DNA of 64,000 nt from assembly GCA_003565555.1 (NCBI GenBank), contig PXBH01000042.1, forward strand, positions 1 through 64,000. The letters run 5' to 3'. The translations under genes were made by a program, and so were the position numbers. The notes beneath the pieces are model-generated. The model worked only from the letters and a program-made list of their open reading frames with translations. It made no database searches and was not told the origin of the DNA. Of the stretch, positions 61,101 to 64,000 are shown in pieces; position 1 is the stretch's first letter; every line of letters begins with the position of its first letter. The DNA comes from Cryomorphaceae bacterium. Its GTDB lineage: Bacteria; Bacteroidota; Bacteroidia; Flavobacteriales_D; Cryomorphaceae.

Positions 61101-63916
61101 TTTTCCGGACAGGTGATTACCGGCGGAGCGTCCGTGGTGACGATCACATTGAAAGTACATACCGACAGGTTTCCGAATTCATCTTCTGCGGTAAATTCTA
61201 TTTCCGTGCTTCCTGCCGGGAAAGTCGATCCGCTTGCGGGACCTGCTGTCTGGGTCACGGTGACCTCAGAGCAGGGGTCCGTGGCTGTAGGGGCGTCGAA
61301 GGTTACTACGGCATCGCAGCTGCCTTCATCGGCTGCCACGGTAATATCATCGGGGCAGTCGAATTCCGGCTCATTCGTTTCGATCAGGGTCACCGTGAAG
61401 CTGCACTCCGCGGTATTTCCGGAGGCATCCGTCGCTTCATAGGTCACGGTATATACGCCTGCCTCCACAGTCTCTCCGCTTGCGGGACCTTCGGTGAGGC
61501 TTACGTTTACGCCGGGGCAATTGTCTGTCGCGGTCGGAATGTCATACGTGATTTCACCATCGCACACGCCTTCGGGAAGAGTGATTTCCACATCTTCGGG
61601 GCAGGTGATTTCAGGATCTTCTTCGTCGAGTACTACCACCGAGAAGGTGCAGACGGAAGCATTACCGGCTTCGTCCGTGGCGGTAAATTCGATTTCGGTT
61701 GCACCCACGGGAAAGGTTGAACCGCTCGCGGGTCCGTCGGTTTGTGCAATGCTGCCGCCCGGGCAGTTGTCTGTGAACTCCGGCGCATCAAAGGTTACCG
61801 TGGCCTCGCAGGTTCCCGGAGCTGCGACAGCCTGAACTTCTTCGGGGCAGTCGATGGCGGGCGGGGTATCATCAGAGACGATGATGTTAAACGTGCATAC
61901 GGCCGTATTCCCGAATTCGTCCGTAGCAGTGAATTCGACCTCTGTACTTCCTTCCGGAAAAGTCGATCCGCTCGCGGGTCCGCCGGTTTGGGTCACCGTG
62001 ACCTCCGAGCAAAGGTCGGTGGCAGTCGGTGTGTCGAAAGTGACCACGGCATCACAGCTGTCTTCATCGGTTCCGGCGTTGATGTCATCGGGACAGTCGA
62101 ATTCAGGTTCGGTAGTTTCAATCAGGGTTACCGTAAAGCTGCACTCAGCGGTATTCCCTGAGGCATCCGTCGCTTCATAGGTTACGGTATATACGCCCGC
62201 CTCCGCCGTCTCACCGCTTGCGGGACCTTCGGTGAGGCTCACGCTTACCCCCGGGCAATTGTCGGTAGCGGTCGGAATGTCGTAGGTGATTTCACCCTCG
62301 CATTCGCCGTCGGGCAGGGTGATTTCCACATCATCGGGGCAGTCGATTTCAGGATCCTCTTCGTCGAGTACGACCACCGAGAAGGTGCAGACGGAAGTAT
62401 TACCGGCATCGTCCGTGGCGGTAAATTCGATCTCGGTCGCTCCTACGGGAAAAGCAGATCCGCTTACAGGCCCATCGGTTTGTGTAATGCTGCCACCGGG
62501 GCAGTTGTCTGTAAACTCGGGTGCGGCAAAGTTTACCGTGGCTTCGCAGGTTCCGGGATCAGCGCTGGCCTCGAGGTTTTCGGGGCATTCAATTTCGGGG
62601 GCTTCGTTGTCCTCGACGGTCACCTCAAAGGTGCACTCCGCGGTATTGCCGGCGGCATCGGTTACGGTGTAGGTTTCTACAGTCGTTCCGATCGGGAAGG
62701 TGCCGCCCGAACCGATGCCCGACGTGAGTTCGGTTACGGCACCCGGGCAGTTGTCGGTGCCTTCGGGCGGGGTATAGCTCACCACTGCGGTGCACTCGCC
62801 CGGGTCCGTATCGGCGGTGATATTATCCGGGCAGGTGATTTCAGGGTCTTCGTCTTCGTTCACCGTCACGGTAAAGCTGCATTCGGAGGTGTTCCCCGCG
62901 GCGTCGGTCGCTGTGAAGGTTACCGTCGTTTCTCCTGCCGGAAAGACTTCTCCGGAGGCCGGTCCCGCAGTTTGTTCGAAGGTCTCGCCGGGGCAGTTGT
63001 CGGAAGTGACGGGATCGGGGAAAGTTACTACAGCATCACAATCCCCGGGGTCAGCGGTAACAGTGATATCATCCGGGCAGGTGATAACGGGCGGTGCTGC
63101 GTCCACCACGTTGACTTCAAAAGTGCAGGTAGCACTGTTTCCCGCTGCATCGGTTACCGTGTATTCTTCCGTGGTGGTTCCTATCGGAAAGGTGGCTCCC
63201 GATCCGAGTCCTCCTGTGAGGTTGGTCTCTGTGGCAGAGCAGGGATCGCTGCCCACGGGCGCCGTGTAGTTCACCACGGCTTCGCAGTCATCGGTTACCT
63301 CTACGGTGATGTCGTCGGGGCATGTGATCACGGGGTCAGATACGTCATTGACAAAAATGACCACCCGACAAAAGGCCACATTGCCTTCGGCGTCAATGGC
63401 CTGAAAATCAACGCTGTTTTCACCTACGGGAAAGGCTGAGCCGCTGGGGAGGCCGCCGAATTGGAACACATCGGCTACAAAGCAATTGTCAAAGGCATCG
63501 GGAATATCGAAGAATACTACTGCGGAGCAGTCGTTGGCGTCCGCATCGACAATAATGTCATCAGGGCAGTCAAAAGTGGGGTCCTCTTGGTCTTCCACAA
63601 TGATAAAAAACGAGCAATCGTCTGAATCTCCCTCGTCGTTGGTTACAGTGTAGGTAATTTGCGTAACTCCCACAGGGAATTCCGACCCGGGAGGAAGCCC
63701 CTGTGTTAATTCCGTCGTGATATTCGTACCACTTCCGGTACCTTCGGGGGCGGTGTAGTTGACAACGGCACCGCATTCTCCGAGGTCATTGGGCTGAGTG
63801 ATATCTCCGGGACAGGTGACGGAAACCTGTGCATTTACTTGAATGATAAAGCCGAGGCAGAATGCGAAGGAAGTGATGAGTCGCGTGCTGAGGAGGGCTC
63901 TGTAGAAATGATCCAT
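58178..63916 (-). CDS. Giant HYR-repeat adhesin-like protein with type B T9SS sorting domain
   Basis: 1,912 residues: a signal peptide (to about residue 29, FIIQVNAQ) and then 20 tandem HYR repeats of about 82 residues to about 1640, each starting with ITCPDDI-like sequence and containing TDNCPG and TDAAGNTAECSFTVTV. Two PKD/Ig-like modules follow (ADAGNDRNICDATSFFLNG; AGEDELIFAGGSVQLFATG). The last about 85 residues are a gliding-associated C-terminal domain (PNTITPDNDGVNDVWN, IYNRWGNEVFSS, GSYYYIIDY). It is predicted to be a long, fibre-like surface protein. Residues 442-687 and 688-933 are a recent duplicate pair. A perfect -7 box precedes the gene, which leads an operon with PorP/SprF and OmpA genes. 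Confidence 0.9.
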   Translation of the reverse strand: MDHFYRALLSTRLITSFAFCLGFIIQVNAQVSVTCPGDITQPNDLGECGAVVNYTAPEGTGSGTNITTELTQGLPPGSEFPVGVTQITYTVTNDEGDSDDCSFFIIVEDQEDPTFDCPDDIIVDADANDCSAVVFFDIPDAFDNCFVADVFQFGGLPSGSAFPVGENSVDFQAIDAEGNVAFCRVVIFVNDVSDPVITCPDDITVEVTDDCEAVVNYTAPVGSDPCSATETNLTGGLGSGATFPIGTTTEEYTVTDAAGNSATCTFEVNVVDAAPPVITCPDDITVTADPGDCDAVVTFPDPVTSDNCPGETFEQTAGPASGEVFPAGETTVTFTATDAAGNTSECSFTVTVNEDEDPEITCPDNITADTDPGECTAVVSYTPPEGTDNCPGAVTELTSGIGSGGTFPIGTTVETYTVTDAAGNTAECTFEVTVEDNEAPEIECPENLEASADPGTCEATVNFAAPEFTDNCPGGSITQTDGPVSGSAFPVGATEIEFTATDDAGNTSVCTFSVVVLDEEDPEIDCPDDVEITLPDGECEGEITYDIPTATDNCPGVSVSLTEGPASGETAEAGVYTVTYEATDASGNTAECSFTVTLIETTEPEFDCPDDINAGTDEDSCDAVVTFDTPTATDLCSEVTVTQTGGPASGSTFPEGSTEVEFTATDEFGNTAVCTFNIIVSDDTPPAIDCPEEVQAVAAPGTCEATVTFDAPEFTDNCPGGSIAQTDGPASGSTFPVGATEIEFTATDEAGNASVCTFSVVVLDEEDPEITCPEDVEITLPEGVCDGEITYDIPTATDNCPGVNVSLTEGPASGETVEAGVYTVTYEATDASGNTAECSFTVTLIETNEPEFDCPDDITVAADEGSCDAVVTFDAPTATDPCSEVTVTQTAGPASGSTFPAGSTEIEFTAEDEFGNLSVCTFNVIVTTDAPPVITCPENITTANDPGDCGATVSYPAPDTDGCGDITTEVIEGPASGDFFPVGTTTVTLLATDESGNTAECSFTVTVTDEEAPELTCPSDINITLDGTCEAEVNFPPASAVDNCEVVSTEQTEGIAPGELFPVGVTTVTYEATDAAGNIGTCSFTVTITESTPPEITCPDDIVTDNDPGECGAVVNYPVPEGSDNCPGAVTELTEGPESGDFFPVGTTTVTYTVTDLSGNTADCSFSVTVNDTEPPVFECPESPVTADTDPGECGTFLTYDLPDVADNCDGSLTAVLVSGPNSGDFVPVGAVELIFEATDAAGNSATCTIEVTVEDNEAPEITCTDDILIDAASGDCDATVTYDDPTATDNCGIADIELTAGLASGSAFPAGETTVTFTATDVNGNTAECSFTVTVTEDVPPVITCPDDIAVNNDPGACSAIVNYDLPEAEDACGDVSLALIEGPASGAEFPLGATEVTFEATDLSGNTVQCTFTVTVNDAEPPEFLACPDDLNLANDTGECGAVYSFDLPEASDNCTETVTVTQTAGPDSGSLLLLGETVFTFTAEDEFGNTSECTYTVTVTDEEAPVFTACPDDLVIAVGEDGCEAEIIYDTPLAEDNCSAEVTLTEGPESGSGAGPGTYAVVFEATDPSGNTAACSFTVNVIDTIPPVFDCPDTLQSCEMIVNFDFPEASDNCEVVEVVQTGGPESGTSFPLGFSEVSFEAVDASGNTAECTFVIERLVTAPRADAGNDRNICDATSFFLNGNDPGDALGTWILESGFGIIADENDPNTEIEGLEVGQNVFVWFIDPLNGCDFETDTVTITVEEGVTVNAGEDELIFAGGSVQLFATGLPPGGNFLWEPEEGLSCTACADPTASPEETTQYLVTYTSPLGCSVSDSLIVRVFRELPNTITPDNDGVNDVWNIPGIDQYPNAVVAIYNRWGNEVFSSTGYNEPWDGRRNGEDLPAGSYYYIIDYNTEGKENLNGTVNIIR
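61118..62593 (-). repeat. Tandem duplication of a 738-bp block (three HYR units)
   Basis: Two consecutive blocks of exactly 738 bp (61118-61855 and 61856-62593) encode residues 688-933 and 442-687 of the HYR protein. They start with the matching IECPEN/IDCPEE and continue through APEFTDNCPGGSI, EEDPEI(D/T)CP(D/E)DVEITLP, TATDNCPGV(S/N)VSLTEGPASGET and FDCPDDI. By eye, nucleotide identity in the compared stretch is close to nine in ten, so the duplication is fairly recent. Confidence 0.8.
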
Positions 63917-63944
63917 AAGCGTTCAGGGTTATTTTCCTGCGAAC

Positions 63945-63952
63945 CAAATATA
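63945..63952 (-). promoter_or_regulatory. -7 promoter box of the HYR/PorP/OmpA operon
   Basis: TATATTTG on the minus strand, a perfect TAnnTTTG match, 28 nt before the ATG at 63916. Confidence 0.55.
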
Positions 63953-64000
63953 GGCCAATAGGCTTCCCGTGCATGATAACCTTTTGTGAAACTTTTCCAT

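Noticed and set aside
58500-63800. Regular repeats about 250 bp apart that could suggest a repeat array such as CRISPR
   Set aside because: They are protein-coding HYR repeats in a single frame with diverged DNA, not short identical repeats with spacers.
39924-63916. A T9SS core secretion cluster in this window
   Set aside because: Only substrates, a PorP/SprF protein and OmpA anchors are present; none of PorK, L, M, N or SprA was recognised.

Overview
The window looks like a chromosomal segment of a free-living member of the Bacteroidota. Five signs point there: type IX secretion (T9SS) C-terminal sorting domains of both type A and type B, a PorP/SprF-like protein, OmpA proteins with PD40 propellers, lipoproteins with Bacteroidota-style lipoboxes, and repeated TAnnTTTG (-7) promoter elements. 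By eye the GC content is a little over 50%. I cannot fix the class (Flavobacteriia or Saprospiria are both plausible). I see no rRNA, tRNA, CRISPR array, prophage or complete insertion sequence.

Left part (1-20.6 kb): the end of a large secreted T9SS protein; a cytochrome c/DUF3365 lipoprotein; a methyltransferase; a small Cys-rich exported protein; two DinB-fold proteins around a Crp/Fnr regulator; a 207-bp MITE-like element; a 1,400-residue beta-propeller/Ig protein with a gliding-type sorting domain; a tandem universal stress protein; and an SRPBCC/GyrI-like lipoprotein gene broken by a stop just after its signal peptide. An aldehyde/alcohol oxidation locus follows: a divergent AraC regulator, aldehyde dehydrogenase, Zn alcohol dehydrogenase and DUF779. 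Then come a PKD lipoprotein, a FISUMP lipoprotein and a DUF3089 lipase-like T9SS protein.

Middle part (20.9-42.6 kb): a DUF4136 lipoprotein with two small beta-barrels; an amidohydrolase; a PLP enzyme with an unusual 200-residue N-terminal extension; an S41 protease; an ExbB-ExbD-ExbD-TonB operon; a TraB/GumN protein; a RES/DUF2384 toxin-antitoxin pair; imidazolonepropionase (hutI); and a rightward run of chorismate synthase, dicarboxylate/amino-acid symporter, AsmA-like protein, PorE-like OmpA protein and DUF4920 lipoprotein.

Right part (42.8-64 kb): a fused E1 alpha/beta 2-oxoacid dehydrogenase; a leftward set of THUMP RNA methyltransferase, SUI1-like factor, DinB protein, DUF4105 (Lnb-like) protein and patatin-like phospholipase; a formimidoyltransferase-cyclodeaminase (ftcD); a cysteine-repeat T9SS protein interrupted by an in-frame TAA; a DEAD-box helicase; and a leftward operon of a 20-repeat HYR protein, a PorP/SprF protein and a PD40-OmpA protein.

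The most notable observations are: two otherwise intact genes each cut by one in-frame TAA, one of them at an otherwise invariant Tyr of a repeat; an exact 738-bp tandem duplication of three HYR units; the MITE-like element; and -7 promoter boxes lying only 3-10 nt from start codons, which suggests leaderless mRNAs.
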